A stretch of 32,570 nt of DNA from an uncultured Prevotella sp. (GCA_900551985.1 URYG01000010.1:1-32570); one strand, 5' to 3'; counted from the stretch's first letter, positions 15,243-24,312 are shown. Notes: generated by a model not told the origin, from the sequence alone. Numbers and translations are program-made.

Positions 15243-15250
15243 CAAATGTA
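15243..15250 (-). promoter_or_regulatory. Predicted sRNA promoter (-7 element)
   Basis: The reverse strand reads TACATTTG followed by CATG, matching TAnnTTTG. It lies 108 nt downstream of the metallo-hydrolase stop on the same strand, with no ORF ahead of it before the terminator. Confidence 0.5.
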
Positions 15251-15357
15251 GAAAGAATCTGCGAACCTCACAAGCTTTTTCTCAAAAAAATGCTTTTTCT
15301 TAAAACTCTTTAACCTTACATGTTGTGCTTTTTTATTTATTTCAATTTCATTAAGAC

Positions 15358-16140
15358 TTATTCTTCATCAATTTCCAACTCCAAACCATCGTAGGCAAAG
15401 CAAAAACCAGCAGGAAGCTGGGCATTGGCAGCATCATGCAATCCTATCTGATGAGTAACGTGAGTCAGGTAGGTTTGCTTCGCTCCTATCCTGCGCGCTA
15501 CACGGATGGCATCATCCACCAATTGATGACTATGATGAGGTTTATCGAATCGCAGCGCATTGATCACCAAGGTCTCTACACCATCCAGATAAGCATACTC
15601 TTCATCACTCATCGACTTCATATCCGTGATGTAGGCAAACTTGCCGAAACGATAGCCCAGGATTGGCAGTTGATCGTGCATCACCCGGATTGGCATAAAC
15701 CCGATATCTCCTATCAGATAGGAATGATGGGGTACGATGGTATGAAGCTTCAACTTGGGAGCACCCGGATAGAGCTTCTCCGCATCCTTGGGAAAGCAGT
15801 AAGGCATCGTATGCGGCAATGTATCCGTGGTGATTTCATCGCCATAGATATTGATATCACCATAGACACAAAAACCTCGCAAATCGTCGATACCACCCAC
15901 ATGGTCGTAATGGATATGCGTAATCAGCACACCATCCAGTTTGCGGAAAGGAACCCGCAGGAGCTGCTGACGGATATCCGGTCCTGCATCTATCAGAATA
16001 CGGGTACGCTCAGTCTCTATCATCGCCGCACAGCGCAAACGGTTATCCCGTGGATCCTTGCTGCGGCACACCTCACAATCACAACCTAAAACAGGAACAC
16101 CGCTAGATGTTCCTGTTCCCAATAATGTTATCTTCAACAT
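15358..16140 (-). CDS. PhnP-like metallo-beta-lactamase-fold hydrolase
   Basis: A 260-residue cytoplasmic hydrolase. The metal-binding motif HIHYDH spans residues 75-80 and further ligands lie downstream (ITDMKSM Asp, CT-end THVTHQIG His). An early cysteine cluster GCDCEVCRSKDPRDNRLR (C20, C22, C25) is characteristic of PhnP/RNase-Z-like cyclic phosphodiesterases that use a structural zinc. A phosphodiesterase acting on small cyclic phosphates is the likely activity; no phn genes are nearby, so the substrate is open. It is the last gene of a DUF4348-murB-hydrolase unit, 23 nt after murB. Confidence 0.87.
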   Translation of the reverse strand: MLKITLLGTGTSSGVPVLGCDCEVCRSKDPRDNRLRCAAMIETERTRILIDAGPDIRQQLLRVPFRKLDGVLITHIHYDHVGGIDDLRGFCVYGDINIYGDEITTDTLPHTMPYCFPKDAEKLYPGAPKLKLHTIVPHHSYLIGDIGFMPIRVMHDQLPILGYRFGKFAYITDMKSMSDEEYAYLDGVETLVINALRFDKPHHSHQLVDDAIRVARRIGAKQTYLTHVTHQIGLHDAANAQLPAGFCFAYDGLELEIDEE

Positions 16141-16163
16141 TGAATCTTGATTTACCTTAAATG

Positions 16164-17219
16164 TTACTTTACATTTACTTCCGGATGGATATCAATGCCA
16201 AACTTCTGCTTCACATCCTTTCTGATGGTTTCACAGAGATTGACGATCTCCTCGCCCGTAGCACCGCCACGATTCACCAGCACCAGAGCCTGCTTGTCAT
16301 GCACTCCGGCACGGCCCAGACTCTTGCCCTTCCATCCACACTGATCGATCATCCATCCAGCAGGAATCTTCTCATGCTCCTCATCGATGGTATAATGAGG
16401 CATGCCCGGATACTGGGCAGCCAGGGCATCATACTTCGCCTTCTCTACGATAGGATTCATGAAGAAGCTGCCCGCATTGCCCTGCACCTTAGGATCCGGC
16501 AACTTGGCATTGCGGATCTCGATGATGACATCACGAAGCTGCTGCGCTGTAGGATGCTCGATATTCTTAGCCGCCAGAGATGCACGGATATTACCATAAT
16601 CCAAGTCTGGGGCATAGGTCTTCTTCAGACGATAGATGACATGGGTAACGAGATACTTGTCTCTCCACTCATGCTTGAACTTGCTCTGGCGATAGCTGTA
16701 CTGGCAATCCTGGTTATCGAAAACCACCACCTTGCCGGTAGCAATCTCTACAGCCTCCACCTTATATATAATATCCTTTGCCTCTACTCCGTAGGCACCG
16801 ATATTCTGGATAGCACTCGCTCCTACTTCGCCCGGAATAATGCTCAGATTCTCAGCACCATAGAAGTCATGCTCAACTGCATAAGCCACCACATCATCAA
16901 AAACCTCGCCGCTACCACAGTTCAGGAACACCCAATCCGGATTCAGCAGGGCGTCATCATGCTCAGCAGCAGCCAGTTCACCATTCTCAAGCACCTCAAT
17001 GCCCTTGATGGCAGAATGGAGCACCGTGCCCTGATAATCGCCTGTCAGCAGGAGATTACTACCTCCACCCAGAATGAGCAGAGGCTGATCGGCAGCCGTA
17101 AGCCCAGCCACAATCTGCTGCGCCTCTTCTACCGACGAGTATTCCAGGAATCGCTTGCACTTGGCATCGATTCCAAACGTATTGTGAGCCAAAAGACTAT
17201 AGTCTCGGATATCCTTCAT
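16164..17219 (-). CDS. murB: UDP-N-acetylenolpyruvoylglucosamine reductase
   Basis: FAD enzyme that reduces UDP-GlcNAc-enolpyruvate to UDP-MurNAc with NADPH in peptidoglycan synthesis. The 351 residues show the FAD-binding loop ILGGGSNLLL (49-58), PGEVGASAIQNIGAYGVEAKD and the catalytic-serine region GNAGSFFMNPIV. The extra domain inserted before AGWMIDQCGWKGKSLG places it in the type I (E. coli-like) class. The start at 17219 (MKDIRDYSLLAHNTFGI) matches the family. The spacer to the upstream DUF4348 gene is 42 nt and carries a short heptad repeat. Confidence 0.97.
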   Translation of the reverse strand: MKDIRDYSLLAHNTFGIDAKCKRFLEYSSVEEAQQIVAGLTAADQPLLILGGGSNLLLTGDYQGTVLHSAIKGIEVLENGELAAAEHDDALLNPDWVFLNCGSGEVFDDVVAYAVEHDFYGAENLSIIPGEVGASAIQNIGAYGVEAKDIIYKVEAVEIATGKVVVFDNQDCQYSYRQSKFKHEWRDKYLVTHVIYRLKKTYAPDLDYGNIRASLAAKNIEHPTAQQLRDVIIEIRNAKLPDPKVQGNAGSFFMNPIVEKAKYDALAAQYPGMPHYTIDEEHEKIPAGWMIDQCGWKGKSLGRAGVHDKQALVLVNRGGATGEEIVNLCETIRKDVKQKFGIDIHPEVNVK

Positions 17220-17238
17220 ATCTGGTTATTTCCAAAAT

Positions 17239-17257
17239 AATTAAACATTAAACATTA
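17239..17257 (-). repeat. Heptad tandem repeat between DUF4348 gene and murB
   Basis: On the minus strand this reads TAATGTTTAATGTTTAATT, a 7-nt period (TGTTTAA). It lies just after the DUF4348 stop codon and before murB. The same repeat in the same orientation relative to transcription occurs at 28187-28211. Confidence 0.7.
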
Positions 17258-17261
17258 GCAT

Positions 17262-18119
17262 TTACATCTCCAGCTTCATCAGCTGCCACCTACCCTCGAT
17301 TTTCTTGAAGGTAAGTCGGGTTTCCATCCCATTGGCAATACCGCGAATCACAAAGATTTTCTGACTGCTCTCCGTATATTTCTGTCCATAGATGATATTA
17401 TATATCATACCATGAGGCAACTGTGGAGCAAAAGCAGGCCAGGTCTCAGGCTCTATCTCGCCCGTCATCGTACTGAAATCATCATCAGGATCAGGACCGG
17501 TAAACTTCACCGGATTATGGAGATGGCGAGACTGGAAGGCCGTATCCGTGGCAAAGGCTCCATAGAACTTCAGGAAGCTGGCATTCATATTCTGATACAT
17601 CGGCTTGTAATTGATGCTGGTCATCATCCACTGACCGTTGATGCGGTTGAAGAGGAACTGCTGAACCACCTTTCTACCATAGAATACCTTCTCTACCACC
17701 ACATGATCGATGGTGGTATCCTTCACCAGGTTCATCTGCTTATGGTTATCGAAAATAAGCGTATAGTAATCCTGGCGCATAAAGAAATGTTCCATCTTCC
17801 AATGTCGCTTCTCGATGTGCTTCTTCAGTTTATCATTACGATATACTGCCAGAGGGAAATGGATGCGTTCCATCTGAAGTTTGCGACTGGCTGCGAAATT
17901 GAACAGGAAATCATCAAACAACTCGTCTGCCGCCTTCGGCATCGGAGTCTCCTCTATCAGTTTCTCAGTTGAGTCCATAGCTTGTGTGTCGGCTACGGCA
18001 GTATCAGCCGCAGTCGAATCAATGGCAGGTGCCGGCTTCTTGTCTGTGCATCCTACAGAGGTGAAGCAAACGATGGTAAGCACCGCCAACATAACTGTTA
18101 TCAAAGAGAGTTTCTTCAT
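17262..18119 (-). CDS. DUF4348-family lipoprotein
   Basis: A 285-residue lipoprotein. The start is placed at 18119 (MKKLSLITVMLAVLTIVCFT...SVGC) rather than 18152, because the longer form would run into the promoter and bury the signal peptide. The acylated Cys follows SVG; an Ala/Thr/Asp-rich linker comes next, then a domain with DELFDDFLFNFAASRKLQMERIHFPL, typical of Bacteroidetes DUF4348 proteins. The mature protein lies in the periplasm or at the outer membrane; function unknown. It heads the unit with murB and the metallo-hydrolase. Confidence 0.82.
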   Translation of the reverse strand: MKKLSLITVMLAVLTIVCFTSVGCTDKKPAPAIDSTAADTAVADTQAMDSTEKLIEETPMPKAADELFDDFLFNFAASRKLQMERIHFPLAVYRNDKLKKHIEKRHWKMEHFFMRQDYYTLIFDNHKQMNLVKDTTIDHVVVEKVFYGRKVVQQFLFNRINGQWMMTSINYKPMYQNMNASFLKFYGAFATDTAFQSRHLHNPVKFTGPDPDDDFSTMTGEIEPETWPAFAPQLPHGMIYNIIYGQKYTESSQKIFVIRGIANGMETRLTFKKIEGRWQLMKLEM

Positions 18120-18149
18120 AAACTTATAAAATTTCTCAAATTTTCTATG

Positions 18150-18157
18150 CAAAAGTA
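18150..18157 (-). promoter_or_regulatory. Predicted DUF4348-murB promoter (-7 element)
   Basis: The reverse strand reads TACTTTTG followed by CAT, matching TAnnTTTG, 30 nt upstream of the chosen start. It is divergent from the pheS promoter at 18200. Confidence 0.65.
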
Positions 18158-18199
18158 CAACTTTCTTTTGAGATATTTCATATTTTAAGCAAAAAATGT

Positions 18200-18207
18200 T
18201 ATCTTTG
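18200..18207 (+). promoter_or_regulatory. Predicted pheS promoter (-7 element)
   Basis: TATCTTTG followed by CACTC, an exact TAnnTTTG match, 93 nt upstream of the pheS ATG. No attenuator or T-box structure was recognised in the leader. Confidence 0.65.
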
Positions 18208-18300
18208 CACTCAAAATAGATGAATTAGTGACTTTTGCGAGCCATTTATGGCAGACAAATCGCTTAAACTTCAAATTAGTAATCAGACAAATAATAAGAT

Positions 18301-19341
18301 ATGTTATTAGAGAAAATCGAAGAACTCTTGAAAGAAGTCAACGCTCTCACAGCCCAGAACGCAGAGGAGGTAGAGCAGCTTCGCATCAAGTATCTCAGCA
18401 AGAAGGGTGAAATCAATGCCCTTATGGCCGACTTCCGCAATGTGCCAGGCGACCAGAAAAAAGAGGTTGGTATCAAGATCAACGAATTAAAGAACGCAGC
18501 CCTTGAGAAAATCAATGGCCTGAAAGAGCAGATGGAGGAAGCAGAGTCTTCAAGCGATGACATCGACCTCACCCGCACAGCTTATCCTGTAGCGCTCGGA
18601 ACACGCCATCCTCTCACTGTAGTGAAGAACCAAATCATCGACATCTTCGGCCGCATGGGATTCACTCTCTATCAGGGTCCAGAGGTAGATGACGACAAGC
18701 ACGTGTTCACCATGCTTAACTTCGCTGCCGACCATCCAGCCCGCGACATGCAGGATACATTCTTCATCGAGCAGACCAGTTCCGACGATGTTACCAAGAA
18801 TGTGATTCTCCGCAGCCATACTTCTGGCGACGAGGCTCACTATATGGAGACCCACGAGCCACCTATCCGTATGCTCTGCCCAGGACGAGTATATCGCAAC
18901 GAGGCCATCAGCGCACGTGCTCACTGCTTCTTCCACCAGGTAGAAGGTCTCTATGTAGATAAGAACGTAAGCTTCACCGACCTCAAGCAGGTGCTCCTCA
19001 CCTTCGCTCGCGAGATGTTCGGTGCAGATACCAAGATCCGCTTGCGCCCTAGCTACTTCCCATTCACAGAACCTAGTGCAGAGATGGATATCTCCTGCAA
19101 CATCTGCGGTGGCAAGGGATGTAACTTCTGCAAGCATACAGGATGGGTTGAGATCCTGGGTTGCGGTATGGTTGACCCTCACGACCTCGAGGCTTGTGGT
19201 ATCGACAGCAACGTATATACCGGTTATGCATTCGGTATGGGCGTGGAGCGTATCACCAACCTGAAATATCGTGTGAGCGACCTTCGTCTCTTCTCTGAGA
19301 ACGATACCCGCTTCCTGCGTGAATTCGAATCAGCAAAGTAA
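18301..19341 (+). CDS. pheS: Phenylalanyl-tRNA synthetase alpha subunit
   Basis: Catalytic alpha subunit of the alpha2-beta2 PheRS, which charges tRNA-Phe. The 346 residues are typical: an N-terminal coiled coil binding tRNA (EELLKEVNALTAQNAEEVEQLRIKYLSKKGEI), then the class II core with HPLTVVKNQIIDIFGRMGF, RDMQDTFFIE, PPIRMLCPGRVYRNEAISARAHCFFHQVEGLYVD (motif 2) and a terminal motif 3 (GYAFGMGVERITNLKY). A CNICGGKGCNFCKHTGW cysteine insertion, as in a subset of bacterial PheS, may bind zinc. pheT is not adjacent in this window. A lipoprotein gene follows after 19 nt. Confidence 0.98.
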   Translation: MLLEKIEELLKEVNALTAQNAEEVEQLRIKYLSKKGEINALMADFRNVPGDQKKEVGIKINELKNAALEKINGLKEQMEEAESSSDDIDLTRTAYPVALGTRHPLTVVKNQIIDIFGRMGFTLYQGPEVDDDKHVFTMLNFAADHPARDMQDTFFIEQTSSDDVTKNVILRSHTSGDEAHYMETHEPPIRMLCPGRVYRNEAISARAHCFFHQVEGLYVDKNVSFTDLKQVLLTFAREMFGADTKIRLRPSYFPFTEPSAEMDISCNICGGKGCNFCKHTGWVEILGCGMVDPHDLEACGIDSNVYTGYAFGMGVERITNLKYRVSDLRLFSENDTRFLREFESAK

Positions 19342-19360
19342 TTCATTAATAAGAATCAAC

Positions 19361-19912
19361 ATGAAAAAAATTACAGTTAACACCATCATTGCGCTCGCAT
19401 TGGGTTCAATGTGCTTAAGTTCGTGCATCGGCTCTTTCAGCTTGACCAACAATGTGCTCAACTGGAACAAGCGTGCAACCGACAACAAGTTCATCAACGA
19501 GTTGATTTTCATTGTCATCAGCCCTGCTTATGCAGTCTGCTCAGCAGCTGACTTGCTTGTACTCAACACTATCGAGTTCTGGACAGGCGACAAAGTGATT
19601 GCCAACGTTGGCAAGACTCAGAATGTTACTGGCAAGGATGGCAGATTGTATGCCATCAAGACGCTGAAGAATGGCTACGAGATTACCGACCCTGCTGGTG
19701 AGAAGTCTTACTTCGTGTTCGACAAGAAGAACAAGAGCTGGTCTTACAGCAAGGATGGCGACATCCGCGAGCTCTTCAGCTTCAACGAGGATGGCAGCAT
19801 CCAGGCTTGCCTGCCTAGCGGACAGAAGATGAACGTAGAGCAGAACGAGATTGGTCTTTACCAGCTCCGCATGGCTGTTAACGACGGTTTGTATTTTGCT
19901 TGCAACAAGTAA
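19361..19912 (+). CDS. DUF3332-family lipoprotein
   Basis: The 183-residue protein starts at MKKITVNTIIALALGSMCLSSC; the lipobox Cys is residue 22. An in-frame ATG at 19319 lies inside pheS and would destroy the signal peptide, so it is rejected. IGSFSLTNNVLNWNKRATDNKFINELIF and a second hydrophobic stretch with LVLNTIEFWTG are hallmarks of DUF3332. The C-terminal half is predicted beta-rich and soluble (KTLKNGYEITDPAGEKSYFVFD). Function unknown; the protein is at the cell envelope. It is probably co-transcribed with pheS and is followed by a strong terminator. Confidence 0.85.
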   Translation: MKKITVNTIIALALGSMCLSSCIGSFSLTNNVLNWNKRATDNKFINELIFIVISPAYAVCSAADLLVLNTIEFWTGDKVIANVGKTQNVTGKDGRLYAIKTLKNGYEITDPAGEKSYFVFDKKNKSWSYSKDGDIRELFSFNEDGSIQACLPSGQKMNVEQNEIGLYQLRMAVNDGLYFACNK

Positions 19913-19943
19913 GCTTGCGACAAGTAAAATACTACCCTATATG

Positions 19944-19980
19944 AAAAAGGTGAGTCATCAAAGAAATGACTCACCTTTTT
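19944..19980 (+). terminator. Intrinsic terminator after DUF3332 gene
   Basis: AAAAAGGTGAGTCAT and ATGACTCACCTTTTT form a 15-bp perfect stem with a 7-nt loop and a T-run. It separates the pheS unit from the TonB receptor and can act on both strands. Confidence 0.9.
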
Positions 19981-20034
19981 TATTTTCAAATACCTCTATT
20001 ATAATAAATAAGGTGTTTCTGCGTTAGATAATGT

Positions 20035-22452
20035 ATGAAACAAAGATTATTCATTCTCACAATATGCCTGATTGCCGCCCTGAAGATGATGGCACAGGAA
20101 TTTACGCTCCACGGCAGGGTGACTGATGAAGACAGCCATCCTATAGAGCTTGCCACCATATCCGTGGCAAGCCAGGGAAAGGTAGCCTTTACCTCGCTGA
20201 AGGGAGAGTTCAGCATGCGACTTCATTCTGCCGACAGCGTGGCTGTCAAGTTCTCCATGATAGGATACAAGAGCAAGGTTAGAGTGCTGAGAAAACCTCG
20301 GGGAAGGCAAAACCTGCAGGTAGTTCTCTACACCGATGCTGCCATGCTGGGAGAAGTGAATGTAACGGGAGAAAAGATACAGACCGACCAGACGCAGGAA
20401 ATCAAGTTCAAGGATGCCAGACTGGCTCCTTCTGCCAACAGCAATGCCGTAGAAGGCATCATCCAGCAGCAAGCCGGCGTAAGTACCCACAACGAACTTT
20501 CATCACAATACAATGTGCGTGGCGGTGCTTTCGACGAAAACTCCGTATATATAAATAATGTGGAGGTTTATCGCCCCTATCTCGTCCGGAGCGGTCAGCA
20601 GGAAGGTCTCTCCATCATCAATCCCTATATGGTAGATAAAATCGGATTCTCTACGGGTGGATATGCTGCCAAATACGGAGACAGGATGAGTTCTGCACTC
20701 GACATCACCTACAAGACATTAAAGGCAAAGGGAAAGAAACCCATCCTGGAAGGAAGCGTAGCTGCCAGTCTGCTCGGAGCAGATGCCTACATAGGATTGG
20801 GAACCCGGAAGCTGTCATGGCTCAACAGTGTGAGATACAAGACTACAGCCTATCTGCTCGGTTCGATGGAAACCAAGGGAGAATACAAGCCGAACTATCT
20901 CGACTATCAGACCTATCTGAGCTATCAGCCCAACAAACGTTGGAAGATAGATTTCATCGGAAACATCTCTGACAATCACTACAATTTCGAACCATCCGAC
21001 CGTGAAACCACCTTCGGAACAATGGAAAACGTCAAGAACTTTAGAGTATATTTCGACGGTCAGGAGAAGGACCGATTCCTCACCTATTTTGGAACGCTGG
21101 GCATCACCCGCAACATCACCTCCAACACCAGTATCTCGCTTCTGGGCAGTGCCTTCTACACCAGGGAACAGGAGAAATACGATGTCCAGGGACAGTATTG
21201 GCTAGACCAGACCGAGACCTCCGAAAACCTGGGTGTAGGAACTTACTTCGAGCATGCCCGCAACTATCTCACGGCTCGCGTGATGAGTGCCAAGCTGATG
21301 CTGAAACACAAGGTACAGAAGCATGACATGGAAGCTGCTGTCACGATGAAACGGGAGCACATCGAAGAAAATTCCGTAGAATACGAGATGAGAGATTCTG
21401 CCGGATACAGCATTCCGCACACCGGAAAGGATCTCTATATGTACTATTCCATGAAGGCTAGAAACGAGTTGAATGCCAACCGCATAGAAGCCTATCTTCA
21501 AGACACTTACCGATTCACGAGCGGAGGAGATTCTACCCAGGCTGGCGATATCAGGCAAACACTCTATACCCTGAACTATGGTCTTCGTCTGAGCCATTGG
21601 AACTTCAACCGGGAAACCATCCTGAGCCCGCGCGTCTCTCTCGCCATCATTCCGGCAAACCATGAGAATACGACGCTCCGTTTCGCTGCTGGTCTCTATT
21701 ATCAGGCACCTTTCTTCAAGGAGCTGAGAGATACCTCAACCATTAATGGAGTAACCATCGCAACGCTCAACCGGAAGATCAAGAGTCAGCGAAGCATCCA
21801 CTTCATAGCCGGTTACGACTACCGGTTCAGGGTGAATGATCAGAGATACAAGTTCTCTGCCGAAGCCTACTACAAGGCATTGAGCAATCTGGTGCCCTAC
21901 TCTGTCAGCAATGTAAAGGTAGTTTATTACGGACAGAACGAATGTAACGGTCATGCCGCTGGTCTCGACTTCAAGCTCTATGGCGAGTTTGTACCTGGCA
22001 CGGATTCCTGGCTCAGTCTGTCGCTGATGGATACCAGGATGAAGCTCAACGGCAAGAGCATCCCGCTTCCTACCGACCAGCGTTATGCGGTGAATCTCTT
22101 CTTCACCGATTACTTCCCAGGCAGCAGGAAGTGGCTCCTGTCTCTCAAGCTTGCCTTTGCCGATGGTCTTCCATTCGCAGCACCTCATAGAGAATTGGAA
22201 ACCAACAGTTTCCGTGCCACCGCCTATCGCCGTGCAGACATCGGAATGAGCTACCAGTTACTGGACAACCGCCATCATGAGCACAGAACATTCCTCAAGA
22301 ATGTAACAGTGGGTATAGATTGCCTCAATCTCTTCGGCATTGACAATGTAAACAGCTACTACTGGGTAACGGATGTCACGAATCAGCAGTATGCCGTGCC
22401 TAATTATCTCACCGGCAGACAGCTCAATGCAAGAGTATTACTGGAATTCTGA
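20035..22452 (+). CDS. TonB-dependent receptor with CarboxypepD_reg-like domain
   Basis: An 805-residue outer-membrane receptor. A signal peptide (MKQRLFILTICLIAALKMMAQ) is followed by a CarboxypepD_reg-like beta-sandwich domain (about residues 24-105, FTLHGRVTDEDSHPIELATISV). The plug domain (about 115-230) includes YNVRGGAFDENSVYINNVEVYRP and GGYAAKYGDRMSSALDITYK; a 22-stranded-barrel-type region follows and ends in the C-terminal Phe (RQLNARVLLEF). There is no SusD partner next door, so it is not a SusCD pair; the ligand is unknown. No TAnnTTTG element was found; an AT-rich motif resembling the reverse complement of the repeat at 13746 lies just upstream (19993-20014). Confidence 0.93.
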   Translation: MKQRLFILTICLIAALKMMAQEFTLHGRVTDEDSHPIELATISVASQGKVAFTSLKGEFSMRLHSADSVAVKFSMIGYKSKVRVLRKPRGRQNLQVVLYTDAAMLGEVNVTGEKIQTDQTQEIKFKDARLAPSANSNAVEGIIQQQAGVSTHNELSSQYNVRGGAFDENSVYINNVEVYRPYLVRSGQQEGLSIINPYMVDKIGFSTGGYAAKYGDRMSSALDITYKTLKAKGKKPILEGSVAASLLGADAYIGLGTRKLSWLNSVRYKTTAYLLGSMETKGEYKPNYLDYQTYLSYQPNKRWKIDFIGNISDNHYNFEPSDRETTFGTMENVKNFRVYFDGQEKDRFLTYFGTLGITRNITSNTSISLLGSAFYTREQEKYDVQGQYWLDQTETSENLGVGTYFEHARNYLTARVMSAKLMLKHKVQKHDMEAAVTMKREHIEENSVEYEMRDSAGYSIPHTGKDLYMYYSMKARNELNANRIEAYLQDTYRFTSGGDSTQAGDIRQTLYTLNYGLRLSHWNFNRETILSPRVSLAIIPANHENTTLRFAAGLYYQAPFFKELRDTSTINGVTIATLNRKIKSQRSIHFIAGYDYRFRVNDQRYKFSAEAYYKALSNLVPYSVSNVKVVYYGQNECNGHAAGLDFKLYGEFVPGTDSWLSLSLMDTRMKLNGKSIPLPTDQRYAVNLFFTDYFPGSRKWLLSLKLAFADGLPFAAPHRELETNSFRATAYRRADIGMSYQLLDNRHHEHRTFLKNVTVGIDCLNLFGIDNVNSYYWVTDVTNQQYAVPNYLTGRQLNARVLLEF

Positions 22453-22460
22453 TAAGCCAG

Positions 22461-22503
22461 AAGTTAAAAGCAGAGAGTAAGGAGTTAAAAGCGAGGAGTT
22501 TTA
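22461..22503 (+). repeat. Short tandem repeat after TonB receptor stop
   Basis: An imperfect tandem repeat of about 20 nt (AGTTAAAAGCAGAG, then AGTTAAAAGCGAGG, then AGTTTTAGC), beginning 9 nt after the stop codon. It belongs to a group of short-period repeats that follow stop codons in this window. Confidence 0.6.
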
Positions 22504-22544
22504 GCACTCAAAAATGGTGATTTTTCACATTATTCTAAATATTT

Positions 22545-22577
22545 AACCGTAGATAGTTCGCTATCTGCGGTTTTTTT
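22545..22577 (+). terminator. Intrinsic terminator after TonB receptor
   Basis: AACCG-T-AGATAG, loop TTCG, CTATCT-G-CGGTT form a 12-bp stem with one G-T pair in the middle. The T-run runs directly into the promoter of the next unit at 22580. Confidence 0.85.
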
Positions 22578-22579
22578 CG

Positions 22580-22587
22580 TATCTTTG
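22580..22587 (+). promoter_or_regulatory. Predicted promoter of the decarboxylase unit
   Basis: TATCTTTG immediately downstream of the terminator T-run and 83 nt upstream of the ATG at 22671. Terminator and promoter are compacted into about 45 nt. Confidence 0.65.
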
Positions 22588-22670
22588 TGCCCGATTTATG
22601 CGATGAGGATTCATATCCATCATTTCAAATCACTATAAACGAAAAAAGAAATTATACATAATAATTAATT

Positions 22671-24236
22671 ATGAGCAAACAAGTAGAAAAGATTAAAGAG
22701 CTGATCGCTAAGCGCGAACAGGCTCGTCTTGGCGGTGGTGAGAAGGCCATCGAGAAGCAGCATGCACGTGGCAAATATACAGCTCGTGAGCGTATCGAAA
22801 TGTTGGTAGATGCTGGCAGTTTCGAGGAGTACGACATGTTCAAGTTGCACCGTTGCACCAACTTCGGTATGGAGAAGAAGCAGTACCTCGGTGATGGTGT
22901 GGTAGCGGGTAGCGCTACTGTAGCAGGCCGCCTGGTTTACGTATATGCTCAGGACTTCACCGTTAACGGTGGTTCTCTCTCTGAGACAATGGCACAGAAG
23001 ATCTGCAAGGTAATGGATATGGCAATGACTATGGGTGCACCTGTTATCTGTATGAACGACTCTGGTGGTGCCCGCATCCAGGAAGGTATCTGCGCCCTCG
23101 CTGGTTATGGTGAGATTTTCGAGCGCAACATCCTCGCTTCTGGTGTCATCCCACAGATCTCTGCTATCATGGGCCCTTGCGCCGGTGGTGCCGTTTACTC
23201 TCCAGGTTTGACCGACTTCATCATCATGAAGGAGCAGACTTCTTATATGTTCCTGACAGGTCCTAAGGTTGTAAAGACCGTAACAGGTGAGGATATCGAT
23301 GCTGAGCACCTCGGTGGTGCATCTGTTCACGCAACCAAGAGTGGTGTTACCCACTTCGCTGCCAAGACAGAGGAAGAGGCTATCGAGATGATCAAGAGCC
23401 TGCTCTCTTACATCCCTAGCAACAATACAGAAGAGGCTCCACGCGTAGAGTGCACAGACCCTATCGACCGTATGGAGGATTCTTTGAACGAGATTATCCC
23501 TGAGGATCCTAACCAGGCATACGATATGTATAAGGTGATTGGCGCTGTAACCGATAACGGAGAGTTCTTCGAGGTTCAGCCTAAGTTCGCCAAGAACATC
23601 ATCACTGGTTTCGCTCGCTTCAATGGTCAGAGCGTTGGTATCGTAGCTAACCAGCCATCAGCTTACGCAGGTGTACTCGATGTAAACGCTAGCCGCAAGG
23701 CAGCCCGCTTCGTTCGTTTCTGCGATGCTTTCAATATTCCTATCGTATCCCTCGTTGACGTACCAGGATTCTTGCCAGGTACAGGTCAGGAGTACAACGC
23801 AGTCATCCTCCACGGTGCACAGTTGCTCTACGCTTACGGCGAGGCTACCGTGCCAAAGATCACTATCACATTGCGTAAGAGCTATGGTGGTAGCCACATC
23901 GTGATGGGTTGCAAGCAGTTGCGTGCCGACTTGAACTTCGCTTGGCCATCTTCAGAGATTGCCGTAATGGGTGCCAGCGGTGCCGTTGCCGTTCTCTGTG
24001 GTAAGGAAGCTAAGGCTAAGAAGGAAGCTGGCGAGGATGTAAAGGCATTCCTGGCTGAGAAGGAGCAGGAATACACCGACAAGTTCGCTAATCCATATCA
24101 GGCTGCTCAGTATGGCTACATCGATGATGTCATCGAGCCACGCAATACCCGTTTCCGCATCTGCCGTGGTTTGGCTCAGCTCGCTACCAAGCGCCAGAGC
24201 TTGCCAGCTAAGAAGCATGGCTGTATGCCAATGTAA
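22671..24236 (+). CDS. mmdA: Biotin-dependent acyl-CoA carboxyltransferase, methylmalonyl-CoA decarboxylase alpha type
   Basis: A 521-residue carboxyltransferase that moves CO2 between (methyl)malonyl-CoA and biotin, the last steps of propionate formation from succinate in Bacteroidales. Two crotonase-fold halves are visible. The N half carries NDSGGARIQEG and the oxyanion loop GPCAGGAVYSPGLTDF; the C half carries VDVPGFLPGTGQEYNAVILHGAQLLYAY and KSYGGSHIVMGCK. It is followed by a small subunit and a biotin carrier, so MmdA of a membrane decarboxylase is favoured. Propionyl-CoA carboxylase beta is the alternative, because no membrane beta subunit gene lies in the unit. It ends PAKKHGCMPM. Confidence 0.93.
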   Translation: MSKQVEKIKELIAKREQARLGGGEKAIEKQHARGKYTARERIEMLVDAGSFEEYDMFKLHRCTNFGMEKKQYLGDGVVAGSATVAGRLVYVYAQDFTVNGGSLSETMAQKICKVMDMAMTMGAPVICMNDSGGARIQEGICALAGYGEIFERNILASGVIPQISAIMGPCAGGAVYSPGLTDFIIMKEQTSYMFLTGPKVVKTVTGEDIDAEHLGGASVHATKSGVTHFAAKTEEEAIEMIKSLLSYIPSNNTEEAPRVECTDPIDRMEDSLNEIIPEDPNQAYDMYKVIGAVTDNGEFFEVQPKFAKNIITGFARFNGQSVGIVANQPSAYAGVLDVNASRKAARFVRFCDAFNIPIVSLVDVPGFLPGTGQEYNAVILHGAQLLYAYGEATVPKITITLRKSYGGSHIVMGCKQLRADLNFAWPSSEIAVMGASGAVAVLCGKEAKAKKEAGEDVKAFLAEKEQEYTDKFANPYQAAQYGYIDDVIEPRNTRFRICRGLAQLATKRQSLPAKKHGCMPM

Positions 24237-24237
24237 A

Positions 24238-24268
24238 GTTGAACTTTGAACTTTGAACTTTGAACTTT
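24238..24268 (+). repeat. Heptad tandem repeat after mmdA stop
   Basis: Four copies of a 7-nt unit (AACTTTG), the last one partial, starting 2 nt after the mmdA stop. This is the clearest of the post-stop repeats in the window. It lies between co-transcribed genes and is not a hairpin. Confidence 0.85.
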
Positions 24269-24312
24269 ATGATAAGTTTTCTGGGATAAGTTCTTTAACT
24301 GAGAAAGAATAA

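Noticed and set aside
15229..15315. 28-codon ORF starting MKNTHANVERIC
   Set aside because: It overlaps the minus-strand promoter of the small RNA candidate and its product has no recognisable feature; no plus-strand promoter was seen.
16161..17240. 359-codon plus-strand ORF opposite murB
   Set aside because: It covers murB almost exactly; MurB motifs are unmistakable, and the plus-strand translation shows no known fold.
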